64,000 bases of DNA from Vibrio sp. RE88 (GTDB taxonomy: Bacteria; Pseudomonadota; Gammaproteobacteria; Enterobacterales; Vibrionaceae): positions 682,001 to 746,000 of the forward strand of contig NZ_VTYQ01000001.1 of the NCBI RefSeq assembly GCF_013113835.1. Reading direction: 5' to 3'. The position numbers were made by a program, and so were the translations under genes. Below the pieces are notes generated by a model. The model was not told the origin of the DNA. It did not search any database and saw nothing but the letters and a program-made list of their open reading frames with translations. This document shows positions 45,148-55,883 of this stretch, one piece after another. How positions within the stretch are numbered: the stretch's first letter is position 1; each line of letters begins with the position of its first letter.

Positions 45148-46083
45148 ATGTATAGCAATGACACGGAAAAAGGCACAATCAAGATGGTTGCAGCCATGGT
45201 TTTGTCAGGAACCATAGGCTTGTTTGTGATTGAATCTGGTCAGTCGTTCTGGAATGTTGTGTTCTTTCGTTGTTTGATTGGAGGCCTGTTTTTGGCTGGT
45301 TACATTCGGTGGCATTATGGTCAGTTTCCCCAAGATCTGAACCGAAAAGTATTTGGGCTTATCGTGGTAGGAGGGCTCACCCTAGTAGGCAACTGGGTAC
45401 TACTGTTTGCTTCCTTTGACTACATTCCTTTCTCTATTGCAACCATTGCTTATCATATGCAGCCGATTATGCTGGTTATGGCTGGGGCACTGTTAGCAAG
45501 GCAATGGCCAGGCGTGGATTTGTTACTTTGGCTAGTGGTGGCGGTCATCGGTTTGGGCTTAGTGACTGACGTGAATATCACGCAACTGACTCACTTGTTA
45601 GACGGTCAAGAAGAAGGAAGCCAGCAAGCACTGTTGGGTTTGTTGTTGGCGTTAGGGGCGGCACTGCTTTATACCGTGACAGCGTTACTCACGAAGCAAG
45701 TTAGCCAAATCCCCCCTAGTGTGATTGCATTTATTCAGGTTAGTGTCGGCGTGGTCTTCCTGCTGCCTATGGTGGACTGGGCGGCGTTGCCCCAGATATC
45801 TTCGCAATGGAGCTCTCTGATCATTTTGGGGGTAGTTAACACCGGCTTTATGTATGTCATCATGTATGACGCATTTCAGAAGCTCAGCACTCATCTCATT
45901 GCGATTTTGTCTTTTGTTTATCCTGTGACTGCTTTGGTGGTGGACTACTTGGCTTTTGGCAATACGGTTAATTTGTGGCAAGGCGTTGGCGTCATTGCGA
46001 TCTTACTGGCTGTGTGCGCGGTCAAATTTAATTGGCGGGTCAGTGTGCTCCTGCCAACGGTTAAACGTCATCAAAAAGTCTAA
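45148..46083 (+). CDS. DMT-family (EamA) transporter
   Basis: 311 residues, ten membrane helices in two EamA repeats (MVAAMVLSGTIGLFVIESGQSFWNVVFFRCLIGG; then LLALGAALLYTVTALLTKQVSQIPPSVIAFIQV). It resembles YdcZ/YddG-like metabolite exporters only at the superfamily level. AAGAGG precedes ATG 45148. Divergent from an Lrp-type regulator, which points to an amino acid or related metabolite as inducer and possibly substrate. It is the fourth DMT transporter in the window beside a regulator. Confidence 0.88.
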   Translation: MYSNDTEKGTIKMVAAMVLSGTIGLFVIESGQSFWNVVFFRCLIGGLFLAGYIRWHYGQFPQDLNRKVFGLIVVGGLTLVGNWVLLFASFDYIPFSIATIAYHMQPIMLVMAGALLARQWPGVDLLLWLVVAVIGLGLVTDVNITQLTHLLDGQEEGSQQALLGLLLALGAALLYTVTALLTKQVSQIPPSVIAFIQVSVGVVFLLPMVDWAALPQISSQWSSLIILGVVNTGFMYVIMYDAFQKLSTHLIAILSFVYPVTALVVDYLAFGNTVNLWQGVGVIAILLAVCAVKFNWRVSVLLPTVKRHQKV

Positions 46084-46474
46084 CCAATTAATTTCCATAT
46101 AAAATGTAGGTCTTTGGGGCGTGAGAGCTACATTGCAATTGCATATTGCGACTTTGATCGCAATATGCAAATTATCATATGCACTTAATGGCTATTATCA
46201 CGCAATTTCACTCAAATATCCTGTTTGTTCACGGTTTCTTATCTGGCACGTAAATTGTAAAGGTTTTGTTAATGCTTGGTTACCTATTAAGTGGTAAGGT
46301 GTTGGTTGACAACTGATTTGTCGGATGATTTTGGCAGCCCAGTTGGTCTATATGACGCAAACGATATCGTTACCAGACGTCTTGATGGAGATGAATCAGT
46401 TCTGATCAATATGTGGCTTGAATCATAAGAAAGTGAAAAAGTGATTTAAGACTCAAGAGTGAAGGGAGCCATAA
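46084..46474. other. Intergenic region upstream of BLUF-MCP operon, with palindromes
   Basis: 391 bp. A perfect inverted repeat, TTGCATATTGCGA (46139-46151) with TCGCAATATGCAA (46158-46170), lies ~55 bp after the DMT gene and has no U tract. A second palindrome, AACGATATCGTT, is at 46360-46371. TTGACA at 46306-46311 is a possible -35, but no well-spaced -10 follows. No gene is seen. Confidence 0.55.
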
Positions 46475-46900
46475 ATGGATATGATTGAACTCGTGTATGT
46501 CAGTAAAGCGGTTCAACGGCTTAAGCAAGAGCAACTTGAAGAAATTTTGTCGAAAGCACGGAAGAATAATACTGAAAGTGATATTACCGGGCTATTGCTC
46601 TACGACGGTTATGGTACCTTTATACAGGTACTTGAAGGGCCTGAAGATGCCGTTGAAACGTTATTCGAAAAAATCAAGGTCGACACCCGCCACACTCACA
46701 TTAACCGAATAGGTCTACATTTCATTCATGCTCGCAGCTTTCCTGATTGGCAAATGGGCTTCAAAATACTCGACGAAGATTCTGCATCGACCTTGACCGG
46801 GTACAGTGATTTTTTACAGAGCAAACGCAATCTTGACTACTTGTTGGAACACAAGAGTTTTGCAATGCGAATGATCAAGCATTTCGTTAAAAAGGATTGA
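46475..46900 (+). CDS. BLUF-domain blue-light sensor
   Basis: 141 residues, essentially a single FAD-binding BLUF domain with a short C-terminal helix. The residues of the photoactive network are all present: Tyr8 (LVYVSKA), Asn32 ([17 protein letters not shown]), Gln51 (FIQVLEGP), and Trp92/Met94 (SFPDWQMGF). Blue light rearranges the Tyr-Gln hydrogen bonds to FAD and changes partner binding. It has no output domain of its own. AAGGGAG precedes ATG 46475. The stop is 13 bp before an MCP gene, so the MCP is the likely partner; this is inference. Confidence 0.93.
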   Translation: MDMIELVYVSKAVQRLKQEQLEEILSKARKNNTESDITGLLLYDGYGTFIQVLEGPEDAVETLFEKIKVDTRHTHINRIGLHFIHARSFPDWQMGFKILDEDSASTLTGYSDFLQSKRNLDYLLEHKSFAMRMIKHFVKKD

Positions 46901-46913
46901 AGGGAGAACAGGT

Positions 46914-48605
46914 ATGTTATCTAGATTAACCATTGCTCAAAAGGTTTACTTACTCGGGTTTTCCCAATTGCTTGCCATGTTAATTATGGGCGGCTTTGCG
47001 CTTTATCAAATGAACAAGATTGGTAACGAGTTGATCGATATTGCGGAAGAGGACATTCCCTTAACTAAGATGTTGACCATTGTAACGGAGCATCAACTCG
47101 AACAGGCAATATTGTTTGAGCGTGCTTTGATTAAAGCGATTCGGGTCGAACAGGGTTTAGCACAAAGAGCGGTCTTCGAAGAAGCGAAGAAAAAGGTTCA
47201 TGACCTGACGGTTAAAACCGAAAAAGAACTCTATGACGTTGAAGAATTTATAGAGAACGCGATTCCGTTGCTCCACTCTGTCGAGGCAAAAGAAAAATTT
47301 AAGAAGCTGCTTGATAAGCTGAAAGTTGTCGAGAAATCTTACAGCACGCTGGTTGGTGAAGTGGACAAAACCATGGACTACGGTAGCAATGGTGAAATCG
47401 AAGAGATGCTTGAGTTTTCCAAGAAAGTGGAAGCCCATGAAGATGAAATCGACAAAGCATTGATTGCTATCCTGAATGAAGTGCAAAACTTTACGCTCGC
47501 TAGCGCGTTGCAAGCAGAAGAAGATGAAAAGTACGCCATAAAATGGATGACAGTCATTGCTGTTGTGTCTATCTTACTCGGTATCGTAATGCCATTTCTG
47601 GTGACTCGCGCTATTCGTTCACCAATTCTTACTCTGATAGAGCGATTGAAACAGGTTTCTTATGGTGATGGCGACCTGACTGTTCGTCTCGATGACTCTT
47701 CACGCGATGAAACGGGTACTGTTGCTAGTGCATTCAACAAATTTTTGAGCGTGCTGGTCGGAACGATTTCTCAGATAAATGGGCAGGCTCGAGAATTAGG
47801 TGAGTCTTCGGAGGTCGCTGTAACAGCGATGCAACGTACATTGCAGAATGTTGAAAAACAGCGCTGTGATATTGAACAAGTCGCGACTGCGATTAATCAA
47901 ATGAATGCGACGACACAAGAAGTGGCGAACAGCACGGCGAATGCTTCTTCGGTGACGGACGAAGTGAAAAAGCATGTAATGGAAGGCCAGAAAGAAGCAG
48001 TTGCAACGCAAGAAGTGATTCAAGAGCTGGCCAATGAAGTGACAACGTCTTCTGGTGTGATTGAGAATCTGGTCTCTGAAACCAACAATATTGGTCAGGT
48101 TTTGGAATCTATCCAAGGCATCGCCGAGCAAACGAATCTGTTAGCACTTAACGCAGCGATTGAAGCCGCTCGCGCAGGTGACACTGGGCGTGGCTTTGCG
48201 GTTGTTGCTGATGAGGTTCGCTCACTCGCTCAGCGTACCCAAGAAGCTACGGTAGATATTCAGCAGTTAGTTGACAGGTTGCAGTCTGAAGCTAGAAATG
48301 CGGTAACCAGTATGAAGAAAGGGACTGACACAGCTAAGCTATGTTTGGAGAAAAGTTCGGAATCTGCCAATACTTTCTCTATGGCTGCTGAATCCGTGAA
48401 TGAAATTGCTGGACTGAATCTGCAAATTGCGGCTGCCGCGGAGGAGCAATCGACGGTAGCGCAGGACTTGGACAACAACCTGACGAGTATCAAGACGCTT
48501 GCAGAGGAGACGGCGGAAGAAACCAAGAATACTGCGGTTGCAAGTGAAACCATAGCTAAGAACGTGATTGATTTGCACAAAAACCTTAACAAGTTCCAAG
48601 TGTAA
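46914..48605 (+). CDS. Methyl-accepting chemotaxis protein with helical-bundle sensor, linked to BLUF
   Basis: 563 residues. A membrane helix (about 10-31) is followed by a periplasmic ~175-residue all-helical region rich in Lys and Glu (four-helix-bundle type, no Cache motifs). A second helix (about 210-230), HAMP (GDGDLTVRL), and the MCP domain follow, with [20 protein letters not shown] and [14 protein letters not shown]. There is no CheR pentapeptide. It lies 13 bp after the BLUF gene, with GGGAGAA as ribosome site, and a terminator follows, so the two form a closed operon. The MCP may read the light state from BLUF by direct contact; that is a hypothesis. Confidence 0.93.
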   Translation: MLSRLTIAQKVYLLGFSQLLAMLIMGGFALYQMNKIGNELIDIAEEDIPLTKMLTIVTEHQLEQAILFERALIKAIRVEQGLAQRAVFEEAKKKVHDLTVKTEKELYDVEEFIENAIPLLHSVEAKEKFKKLLDKLKVVEKSYSTLVGEVDKTMDYGSNGEIEEMLEFSKKVEAHEDEIDKALIAILNEVQNFTLASALQAEEDEKYAIKWMTVIAVVSILLGIVMPFLVTRAIRSPILTLIERLKQVSYGDGDLTVRLDDSSRDETGTVASAFNKFLSVLVGTISQINGQARELGESSEVAVTAMQRTLQNVEKQRCDIEQVATAINQMNATTQEVANSTANASSVTDEVKKHVMEGQKEAVATQEVIQELANEVTTSSGVIENLVSETNNIGQVLESIQGIAEQTNLLALNAAIEAARAGDTGRGFAVVADEVRSLAQRTQEATVDIQQLVDRLQSEARNAVTSMKKGTDTAKLCLEKSSESANTFSMAAESVNEIAGLNLQIAAAAEEQSTVAQDLDNNLTSIKTLAEETAEETKNTAVASETIAKNVIDLHKNLNKFQV

Positions 48606-48629
48606 GCGTTATTTGGATAGACTAATGAC

Positions 48630-48657
48630 AAGGCCAGAGCAATGCTCTGGCCTTTTT
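48630..48657. terminator. Terminator after BLUF-MCP operon
   Basis: AAGGCCAGAGC pairs perfectly with GCTCTGGCCTT around AAT, followed by TTTT. It is convergent with msrA. Confidence 0.9.
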
Positions 48658-48659
48658 AC

Positions 48660-49136
48660 TTATTGATTCTTGTACTTATGCAGCAAATCGACAGGAATGT
48701 GGCAGTAATCGTCTGGATGGAGTGTTAGGCGATCCTGATGTTCTTGATCACTTTTGACATAATTGGTCAGCGGCAGTATCTCCACGACAATACGGTCACG
48801 ATCTGAACGAGACTGAATAAAACCTTTCGCCTGAGTTAAATGCTCCAGGTTTTGGCTGTATACGCCAGTGCGATATTTTTTGCCGATATCTTCGCCTTGT
48901 TTGTTGAGGCTGTAGGGATCGATAATTTCAAAGAAGAAATCCATCAGCTCCAGAACTGACACTTTTTCAGGATCAAATTGAGTGCGGACACATTCCGCGT
49001 AGCCATCATATTCTCCTTTGGTATCCTGATTCGTACCATTGGCTCTCCCGGCTTCAGTTACCATTACCCCGGGCAGATGTTTCATAAACTCCTGTACACC
49101 CCACAAGCAGCCTCCGGCAAAATAGATTTCTTCCAT
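48660..49136 (-). CDS. msrA: Peptide-methionine (S)-S-oxide reductase
   Basis: 158 residues. MsrA reduces S-methionine sulfoxide in oxidised proteins using thioredoxin. The catalytic Cys10 lies in YFAGGCLWGVQEF (family consensus GCFWG), and RTGVYSQN and HQDRLTLHPDDYCHIP are further family motifs. The start is ATG 49136, with AAGAGA 7 nt upstream. The frame stays open for 81 more codons upstream, but that part is Lys/Arg/His-rich, does not resemble MsrA and is taken as non-coding. No msrB is adjacent. Confidence 0.9.
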   Translation of the reverse strand: MEEIYFAGGCLWGVQEFMKHLPGVMVTEAGRANGTNQDTKGEYDGYAECVRTQFDPEKVSVLELMDFFFEIIDPYSLNKQGEDIGKKYRTGVYSQNLEHLTQAKGFIQSRSDRDRIVVEILPLTNYVKSDQEHQDRLTLHPDDYCHIPVDLLHKYKNQ

Positions 49137-49419
49137 TACATGATCTCTTAAGATTAACTGCCACGTATTAGAGCAAAACTGCTCCAATAGCTCTACGCCT
49201 TTTTGCTTTTTATAACGGTCATCTGAACAGTGATTTAAAGCTTTAAACTTTTTTCTTGATACGCGCCTTCGAATTTCAAAGTAGAATGCTCTTAAACTGC
49301 CATTTTGATGCCTTAAATTGGCGATTTTGGGGTGTTTTAAGTGCTTGATGTTTAAGCTTTTATTTTTGTGGAAAAACAAAGGGTTAGAGTGCTAGTCTTG
49401 CGCCAACTAAGGAGAACAC

Positions 49420-50073
49420 ATGTCTATAAAAGATCAGACGTATCATCAGCAAGACTTCTCTCATCAGGACTTACAGCAGCAGGTGTATGAGGGTTGTCAG
49501 TTCATTAAATGCAGCTTTGACCGAGCGGATTTACGTGATGCAAAGTTTATCAACTGCAAATTCATTGAAGCACAAGCGCTGGAAGGGTGCAGCTTCCAAT
49601 ATGCCAACCTCAAGGACACCAGCTTCGAAAACTGCATGTTAGCTATGAGTCAGTTTGTCGGTGCCGAGTGTTTTGGCATTGAATTTAGAAAGTGCGATTT
49701 AAAAGGGGCGAACTTTCAGCGAACCAACTTTGTTAACCGCATCAGTCATACGGCTTACTTTTGTTCGGCATACATAACCGGCTGTAACCTGAGTTACGCC
49801 AACTTTGAGCGCGCATTGCTAGAAAAGTGCGAGTTGTTTGAAAATCGTTGGAGTGGTGCCAACCTGTTTGGAGCCAGTCTGCTGGGTGCGGATTTGTCGC
49901 GTGGTGAATTTAGTAAAGAGCAATGGGGTACATTCAACCTAGAAGGAGCGGACTTAACTCACGTTGATCTGGAAGGATTAGATATGCGCCGAGTCTCACT
50001 CAATGGCGTGAAGATCTGTGATTGGCAGCAAGAGCAGCTACTGTCGAAGTTTGGTTTGATTGTGATTGGTTAG
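49420..50073 (+). CDS. qnr: Qnr-family pentapeptide-repeat protein
   Basis: 217 residues, built almost wholly of pentapeptide repeats A(D/N)LxX (DRADLRDAKFINCKF, YANLKDTSFENCML, CDLKGANFQRTNF, YANFERALLEKCELFENRW). The length, the NRWSGANL motif, the interrupted coil near 107-113 (FVNRISHTAYF) and the C-terminal helix WQQEQLLSKFGLIVIG match Qnr proteins, which fold as a DNA-mimic beta-helix and protect gyrase and topoisomerase IV. Vibrionaceae are known reservoirs of chromosomal qnr. AAGGAG precedes the ATG. No LexA box is visible upstream. The gene stands alone, with no mobile-element context. Confidence 0.88.
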   Translation: MSIKDQTYHQQDFSHQDLQQQVYEGCQFIKCSFDRADLRDAKFINCKFIEAQALEGCSFQYANLKDTSFENCMLAMSQFVGAECFGIEFRKCDLKGANFQRTNFVNRISHTAYFCSAYITGCNLSYANFERALLEKCELFENRWSGANLFGASLLGADLSRGEFSKEQWGTFNLEGADLTHVDLEGLDMRRVSLNGVKICDWQQEQLLSKFGLIVIG

Positions 50074-50088
50074 TAGTAAGCTCAAATA

Positions 50089-50110
50089 GGGAGCACGAGT
50101 CTGTGCTCCC
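50089..50110. terminator. Hairpin between qnr and nrdF
   Basis: GGGAGCAC/GTGCTCCC forms a perfect 8-bp stem between the convergent genes. No T tract is present. Confidence 0.5.
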
Positions 50111-50120
50111 AGCGTTCAGT

Positions 50121-51107
<987 letters not shown>

Positions 51108-51110
51108 TTA

Positions 51111-53243
51111 TCAAAGCGTGCATGAAACACAGCCATCGACTTGTGTGCCTTCGAGTGCTTTTTGTCTCATGCGGATGTAATACAAGGTTTTAATTTTCTT
51201 CTTCCAAGCGTAAATCTGCGCTCTATTGATATCTCGTGTCGTGACGTTGTCGTTGAAGAACAGCGTCAGTGACAGTCCTTGGTCCACATGTTGAGTCGCC
51301 GCGGCATAGACATCGATAATCGCCTCCGGGCCTATTTCATAAGCATCGCGGTAGTATTCGAGATTGTTGTTGTCCAGATAGGGGGCTGGGAAGTAAACAC
51401 GGCCAATCTTGCCTTCTTTGCGGATCTCAACTTTTGCGGTTACCGGATGGATAGAAGCAGTGGCGTCGTTGATGTAGCTGATCGAACCGGTTGGAGGGAT
51501 AGCCTGCAGGTTTCGGTTGTAGAGACCATGCTCCATGACCTGCTGTTTTAGTGTGGCCCAATCGTCTTTGGTTGGGGGTCTGACATCCAATCGTTCTAGC
51601 AACTGAGTGACTTTTTCTGTGGTAGGCAGAAAGTCCTGTTCCAGATATTTATTGAAGAATGCGCCGGAGGCGTAGGTAGACTGCTCGAATCCGTTAAACA
51701 CGCTTTGCTTCTCTTTTGCCAGCTTGTTGGAAGCCGCGACACAATGGAAAAGAATGCTGGCAAAATAAACATTCGTAAAATCGATCGCTTCTTCACTGTC
51801 GTAATGGATTCGTTCTCGAGCAAGGAAGCCATGTAGATTCATTTGCCCGAGACCGATAGCGTGGCTTTCATCGTTTCCCTTGCGAATGGAAGGAACGCTG
51901 TCAATTGCACTCATTTCAGAAACGGCATTTAAAGCGCGTATCGCGATGTCTACGGTGTGGTTAAGGTGCCCGCCATCCAATGCTTTAGCGATATTTATTG
52001 AGCCAAGGTTACAAGAAATATCGCGGCCCAGTTTGGAGTAGCTTAGGTCATCATTAAACTCCGAGGCATCGCTAACCTGAAGGATCTCAGAACATAAGTT
52101 GGACATGTTAATACGACCTTCAATCGGGTTAGATTGATTGACCGTATCTTCAAACATGATGTACGGATAACCGGATTCAAACTGAATCTCAGCCAGCGTC
52201 TGGAACAAGTGGCGAGCGCTGATTTTACTCTTACGAATGCGCGAATCATCGACCATCTCATGGTACTTTTCTGTCACGCTGATCTCAGAGAAAGGTTTGT
52301 TATAAACCCGTTCTGCATCATGGGGTGAGAAGAGATACATATCTTTGTTTTGCTTAGCCAATTCCAGAGTGATGTCCGGAATCACGACGCCAAGACTGAG
52401 TGTCTTAATACGTATCTTCTCGTCGGCATTCTCTCGCTTAGTATCGAGAAACTGCATGATGTCTGGATGATGAACGTTCAGATAGACCGCGCCAGCGCCT
52501 TGACGAGCACCAAGTTGGTTAGCGTAAGAGAAGCTGTCCTCAAGGAGCTTCATGACAGGGACAACACCAGAACTTTGGTTAAGGATGCCTTTAATTGGCG
52601 CGCCTTGTTCTCGTAAGTTGCTTAATAGCAAAGCAACGCCACCACCACGACGGGAAAGCTGTAGCGAGGAGTTAATCGCTCGGCCAATACTTTCCATATT
52701 GTCTTCAATTCGCAGCAAAAAGCAGGAAATAAGCTCACCACGACTTTGTTTACCGGAGTTGATAAAGGTTGGAGTCGCGGGCTGGAATCTTTGGTGAATG
52801 ATTTCGTGCATCAAATCAGTGGCAAAATGTTCATCACCGCGTGCCAGTGTTAGTGCCGTCATCACAACCCGATCTTCAAATCGTTCGAGATAACGCTGCC
52901 CGTCGCGCGTTTTTAAAGCGTAAGAGGTGAAAAACTTATACGCACCCAAGAAGGTTCTGAAACGGAATTTCACCTGATAGGCAAGATCCCAGATTTTATG
53001 GACGAATTCCTTGCTGTATTGAGTCAGAACATCGGCCTCGTAATAGCCTTCGTTGACTAAATAATCGAGTTTTTCAGACAGGTTATGGAAAAACACGGTG
53101 TTTTGATTGACGTGTTGTAAGAAGAACTGCCGGGCAGCCTGTCTGTCTGATTCAAACTGGATGTTACCTTGCTCATCAAGCAGGTTGAGCATGGCGTTGA
53201 GTGCATGATAATCGAGTGATTCGTTAGTGAATTGATTGTCCAT
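51111..53243 (-). CDS. nrdE: Class Ib ribonucleotide reductase alpha subunit
   Basis: 710 residues, the catalytic subunit reducing ribonucleoside diphosphates. Asn382-x-Cys384-x-Glu386 (MSNLCSEIL) is the thiyl-radical site, and Cys411 (SCNLGSIN) and the earlier Cys in GELISCFLL form the redox pair. The C-terminal DGCVSCTL is the NrdH-reduced swinging pair. It lacks the ~50-residue ATP-cone allosteric domain of class Ia, as usual for NrdE. It overlaps nrdI by 20 bp and precedes nrdF. Confidence 0.96.
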   Translation of the reverse strand: MDNQFTNESLDYHALNAMLNLLDEQGNIQFESDRQAARQFFLQHVNQNTVFFHNLSEKLDYLVNEGYYEADVLTQYSKEFVHKIWDLAYQVKFRFRTFLGAYKFFTSYALKTRDGQRYLERFEDRVVMTALTLARGDEHFATDLMHEIIHQRFQPATPTFINSGKQSRGELISCFLLRIEDNMESIGRAINSSLQLSRRGGGVALLLSNLREQGAPIKGILNQSSGVVPVMKLLEDSFSYANQLGARQGAGAVYLNVHHPDIMQFLDTKRENADEKIRIKTLSLGVVIPDITLELAKQNKDMYLFSPHDAERVYNKPFSEISVTEKYHEMVDDSRIRKSKISARHLFQTLAEIQFESGYPYIMFEDTVNQSNPIEGRINMSNLCSEILQVSDASEFNDDLSYSKLGRDISCNLGSINIAKALDGGHLNHTVDIAIRALNAVSEMSAIDSVPSIRKGNDESHAIGLGQMNLHGFLARERIHYDSEEAIDFTNVYFASILFHCVAASNKLAKEKQSVFNGFEQSTYASGAFFNKYLEQDFLPTTEKVTQLLERLDVRPPTKDDWATLKQQVMEHGLYNRNLQAIPPTGSISYINDATASIHPVTAKVEIRKEGKIGRVYFPAPYLDNNNLEYYRDAYEIGPEAIIDVYAAATQHVDQGLSLTLFFNDNVTTRDINRAQIYAWKKKIKTLYYIRMRQKALEGTQVDGCVSCTL

Positions 53244-53634
53244 GATGTTTCCAAAATTGTTCTAATCCCTGACGCACGGCATCGACGTCGCTTTGTGTTC
53301 CCGACAGTTCAAACCGATACAGAACGGGAACCTGACATTTGTTAGCGATGACGGAGCCTGCATGTGCGAACAGTTCTCCAAAGTTACGATTACCTGAGGC
53401 GATCACTCCTTTGAGGAGTGCGCGAGTTTGCGGCTGGTTGAGCGCTTTTATCACCGATTTTGGCACCGCACCTTTGCCGTGACCGTCTGCGTATGTCGGG
53501 CAGATCAGTACGAAAGGTTGGGAGATCTCCGGTAACGCTTGCTCTGCGTCTATTGGCAGGCGTATAGCAGGTAACGATAACTGTTCAATAAAACGTTGTG
53601 TGTTACCCGAAGCGCTGGAGTAGTAAACGATCAT
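53224..53634 (-). CDS. nrdI: Flavodoxin-like NrdI
   Basis: 136 residues. NrdI supplies superoxide to assemble the Mn2-tyrosyl cofactor of NrdF. A flavodoxin-type FMN loop, [15 protein letters not shown], starts at residue 4, followed by [24 protein letters not shown] and [15 protein letters not shown] around the isoalloxazine. The ATG overlaps the nrdH TGA (4 bp), and the 3' end overlaps nrdE by 20 bp, so the operon is tightly coupled. Confidence 0.94.
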   Translation of the reverse strand: MIVYYSSASGNTQRFIEQLSLPAIRLPIDAEQALPEISQPFVLICPTYADGHGKGAVPKSVIKALNQPQTRALLKGVIASGNRNFGELFAHAGSVIANKCQVPVLYRFELSGTQSDVDAVRQGLEQFWKHHGQSIH

Positions 53635-53855
53635 TGTGAAATCTGGCTGATCATATCCGGGCGGAATCCAGACCAGTGACGCGACCCAGCGACGACAACC
53701 GGAGCCTGTCGATAACCGAGAGACTGCACCTTATTCATGGCTGACGAGTCGAGGGTCAAATCGACCACTTTGTGGGCAATACCTTTGGTCTCAAGCGCTT
53801 TAACCGTTGCGGTGCACTGCACACATTGAGGCTTAGAGTACACAATTATGTCCAT
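53631..53855 (-). CDS. nrdH: Glutaredoxin-like electron donor NrdH
   Basis: 74 residues, thioredoxin-fold reductant of NrdE. The redox motif is CVQC (Cys11 and Cys14, in KPQCVQCTATVKALE), and RQAPVVVAGSRHWSGFRPDMI contains the conserved cis-Pro region and the WSGFRP signature of NrdH. It is first in the operon. Its start at 53855 lies ~25 bp from a Fur-like box, with NrdR-like boxes farther upstream. Confidence 0.94.
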   Translation of the reverse strand: MDIIVYSKPQCVQCTATVKALETKGIAHKVVDLTLDSSAMNKVQSLGYRQAPVVVAGSRHWSGFRPDMISQISQ

Positions 53856-53880
53856 AACTTGTTCCTTAAACTTGAGTTTA

Positions 53881-53899
53881 AATGATAATTATTATCGTT
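53881..53899. promoter_or_regulatory. Fur-like box upstream of nrdHIEF
   Basis: AATGATAATTATTATCGTT closely matches the 19-bp Fur consensus (GATAATGATAATCATTATC) and contains the palindrome GATAATTATTATC. It lies ~26 bp upstream of the nrdH start. Confidence 0.8.
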
Positions 53900-53902
53900 A
53901 AT

Positions 53903-53949
53903 ATTCTATATATAGTATTTGAGGTTTTTTGGATGTCAATATGTTGGAT
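53903..53949. promoter_or_regulatory. Tandem NrdR-like boxes
   Basis: Box A, ATTCTATATATAGTAT (53903-53918), and box B, TGTCAATATGTTGGAT (53934-53949), match the core CWATATATWG of the NrdR box (10 of 10 and 9 of 10). They start 31 bp apart, three helical turns, as in characterised nrd promoters. Confidence 0.7.
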
Positions 53950-53992
53950 GTTGCACTTTTTAATTCCATATTAAATTTATGGTTGATAAGTA

Positions 53993-54011
53993 AATGATAA
54001 TTCATATCATT
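53993..54011. promoter_or_regulatory. Fur-like box upstream of suf operon
   Basis: AATGATAATTCATATCATT is a near-perfect inverted repeat matching the Fur consensus. It lies 32 bp upstream of sufA, overlapping the probable promoter. Confidence 0.85.
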
Positions 54012-54043
54012 CTCAGTTGTTGTTTAAAACAAGGAATTCAAAC

Positions 54044-54412
54044 ATGGGTGTCGAGAGTTCAGAGTCCACCGAGATTTCCATTCACGACATGGAATGGAAA
54101 GGGGTAAAACTGACGGAATCCGCCGCTAGCAGAATTTCGCAATTATCACAAAATGGACAATTTTTTTATTTATCAGTAAAGCCGTCGGGATGCACAGGTT
54201 TTGCCTATGATGTGACCTTGATCGACCAACCTGAAGAGAGTGATCTCAGGTTCGAATCACACGATGCAGTGGTTTATGTGTCACTAAAAGCGATGCCGAT
54301 GGTCGATGGAACAGAAATCGATCTTGTTCGTCAGGGACTGAATCACAGTTTTATTTACAACAACCCAAATGTGAAAAACATGTGCGGTTGTGGTGAGAGT
54401 TTCGGAGTGTAG
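54044..54412 (+). CDS. sufA: Fe-S cluster carrier SufA
   Basis: 122 residues, A-type carrier that receives clusters from SufBCD and passes them to apoproteins. The three conserved cysteines are Cys50 (PSGCTGFAY), Cys114 and Cys116 ([11 protein letters not shown]), the same numbers as E. coli SufA. The start at 54044 follows AAGGAA; an in-frame extension to 54017 lacks a site. It is first of sufABCDSE, with a Fur-like box just upstream. Confidence 0.95.
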   Translation: MGVESSESTEISIHDMEWKGVKLTESAASRISQLSQNGQFFYLSVKPSGCTGFAYDVTLIDQPEESDLRFESHDAVVYVSLKAMPMVDGTEIDLVRQGLNHSFIYNNPNVKNMCGCGESFGV

Positions 54413-54414
54413 TT

Positions 54415-55878
54415 ATGTGTGCTGTAGAAACACAACCCGAAGTCGAAGAGATGCTGCAAAGCAGTGGTTACAAAGAAGGCTTTTACACGGAATTGTCTTC
54501 TGACACGTTATCCCGAGGGATAAACGAACAAGTTGTCCGGGCTATTTCTGCTAAACGTAACGAGCCTAGTTGGATGCTTGAGTTTCGCCTTGATGCTTTC
54601 AGAAAATGGCGGAATATGGCGGAGCCGCATTGGCTAAAAGCCAACTACCCACAGCTTGATTATCAAAATTACAGTTATTATTCCGCCCCGAGTTGTGGCC
54701 AATGTGATTCTGACCAAGCCGAAGATGGGTCAAATGAATTTTTAACTGAAGAAGTTGAAGCTGCTTTTGAACAACTGGGCGTGCCAGTTAGAGAAGGGGC
54801 CGAGGTGGCGGTAGACGCTATTTTTGACTCAGTATCCGTGACCACAACGTATCAAAAAGAGCTTAAAGAACAGGGGATTATTTTCTGTTCGTTCAGTGAG
54901 GCGATTCAGGAATATCCTGAGTTAGTTCGCCAGTATCTCGGAACCGTTGTACCCGCAGACGACAACTTCTTTGCCGCACTGAATGCTGCCGTGGCATCCG
55001 ATGGTACATTCGTCTACATCCCACCGGGTGTTCGTTGCCCGAGAGAACTCTCGACCTACTTCCGTATTAATCAGGCTAAAACAGGGCAGTTCGAACGCAC
55101 CATTTTAGTCGCGGATGAGGGAGCCTATGTTAGCTATATCGAAGGTTGCTCAGCACCTATGCGAGATAGCTATCAACTACATGCTGCGGTGGTAGAAGTG
55201 ATCATTCACAAGCACGCAGAGGTGAAGTATTCGACGGTACAGAACTGGTTCTCCGGTGAAGAAGAGTCTCAAGGCGGGATTCTTAATTTCGTTACTAAGC
55301 GAGCGGTGTGCGAAGGAGACTTCAGCAAAATGTCTTGGACTCAATCTGAGACAGGATCAGCCATCACCTGGAAGTACCCAAGTGTCATTCTTAAAGGCGA
55401 CCACTCCGTTGGAGAGTTTTTCTCGGTCGCGTTAACCAATGGTATCCAGCAAGCTGATACAGGTACAAAGATGATTCACATCGGCAAAAACACTCGCTCA
55501 ACCATCATTTCCAAAGGCATCTCAGCGGGAAAAAGTGAAAACAGTTACCGTGGTCTAGTCAAAATTCTACCGGGTGCCGAAGGCGCAAGGAACTTTACCC
55601 AGTGTGATTCGATGCTGATTGGCGCTGAATGTGGTGCGCATACTTTCCCATACGTTGAAGTGAAAAATCCCACAGCACAAGTCGAACATGAAGCCACAAC
55701 GTCACGCATTGGCGAAGACCAGCTGTTCTACTGCGTTCAAAGAGGCATTAGCGAAGACGATGCTATCTCAATGATTGTGAATGGGTTCTGTAAAGACGTA
55801 TTTTCTGAATTACCACTAGAGTTCGCGGTTGAAGCGCAAAAGCTATTGTCTATTAGCCTCGAACATAGTGTGGGGTAA
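54415..55878 (+). CDS. sufB: Fe-S assembly scaffold SufB
   Basis: 487 residues (E. coli 495). It forms the SufBC2D scaffold on which clusters are built. Conserved stretches are [50 protein letters not shown], the long right-handed beta-helix core, and [26 protein letters not shown] near the C-terminus, which includes the sulfur-accepting cysteine region. ATG 54415 lies 2 bp after the sufA stop, with GGAG inside sufA. Confidence 0.96.
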   Translation: MCAVETQPEVEEMLQSSGYKEGFYTELSSDTLSRGINEQVVRAISAKRNEPSWMLEFRLDAFRKWRNMAEPHWLKANYPQLDYQNYSYYSAPSCGQCDSDQAEDGSNEFLTEEVEAAFEQLGVPVREGAEVAVDAIFDSVSVTTTYQKELKEQGIIFCSFSEAIQEYPELVRQYLGTVVPADDNFFAALNAAVASDGTFVYIPPGVRCPRELSTYFRINQAKTGQFERTILVADEGAYVSYIEGCSAPMRDSYQLHAAVVEVIIHKHAEVKYSTVQNWFSGEEESQGGILNFVTKRAVCEGDFSKMSWTQSETGSAITWKYPSVILKGDHSVGEFFSVALTNGIQQADTGTKMIHIGKNTRSTIISKGISAGKSENSYRGLVKILPGAEGARNFTQCDSMLIGAECGAHTFPYVEVKNPTAQVEHEATTSRIGEDQLFYCVQRGISEDDAISMIVNGFCKDVFSELPLEFAVEAQKLLSISLEHSVG

Positions 55879-55883
55879 ATCTA

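Noticed and set aside
49137..49379. 81-residue N-terminal extension of msrA
   Set aside because: The extra segment is Lys/Arg/His-rich with no MsrA similarity; MsrA proteins start just before the GGCLWG motif, and AAGAGA precedes ATG 49136.
49380..49419. LexA (SOS) box upstream of qnr
   Set aside because: No CTGT-N8-ACAG pattern is present between msrA and the qnr start.
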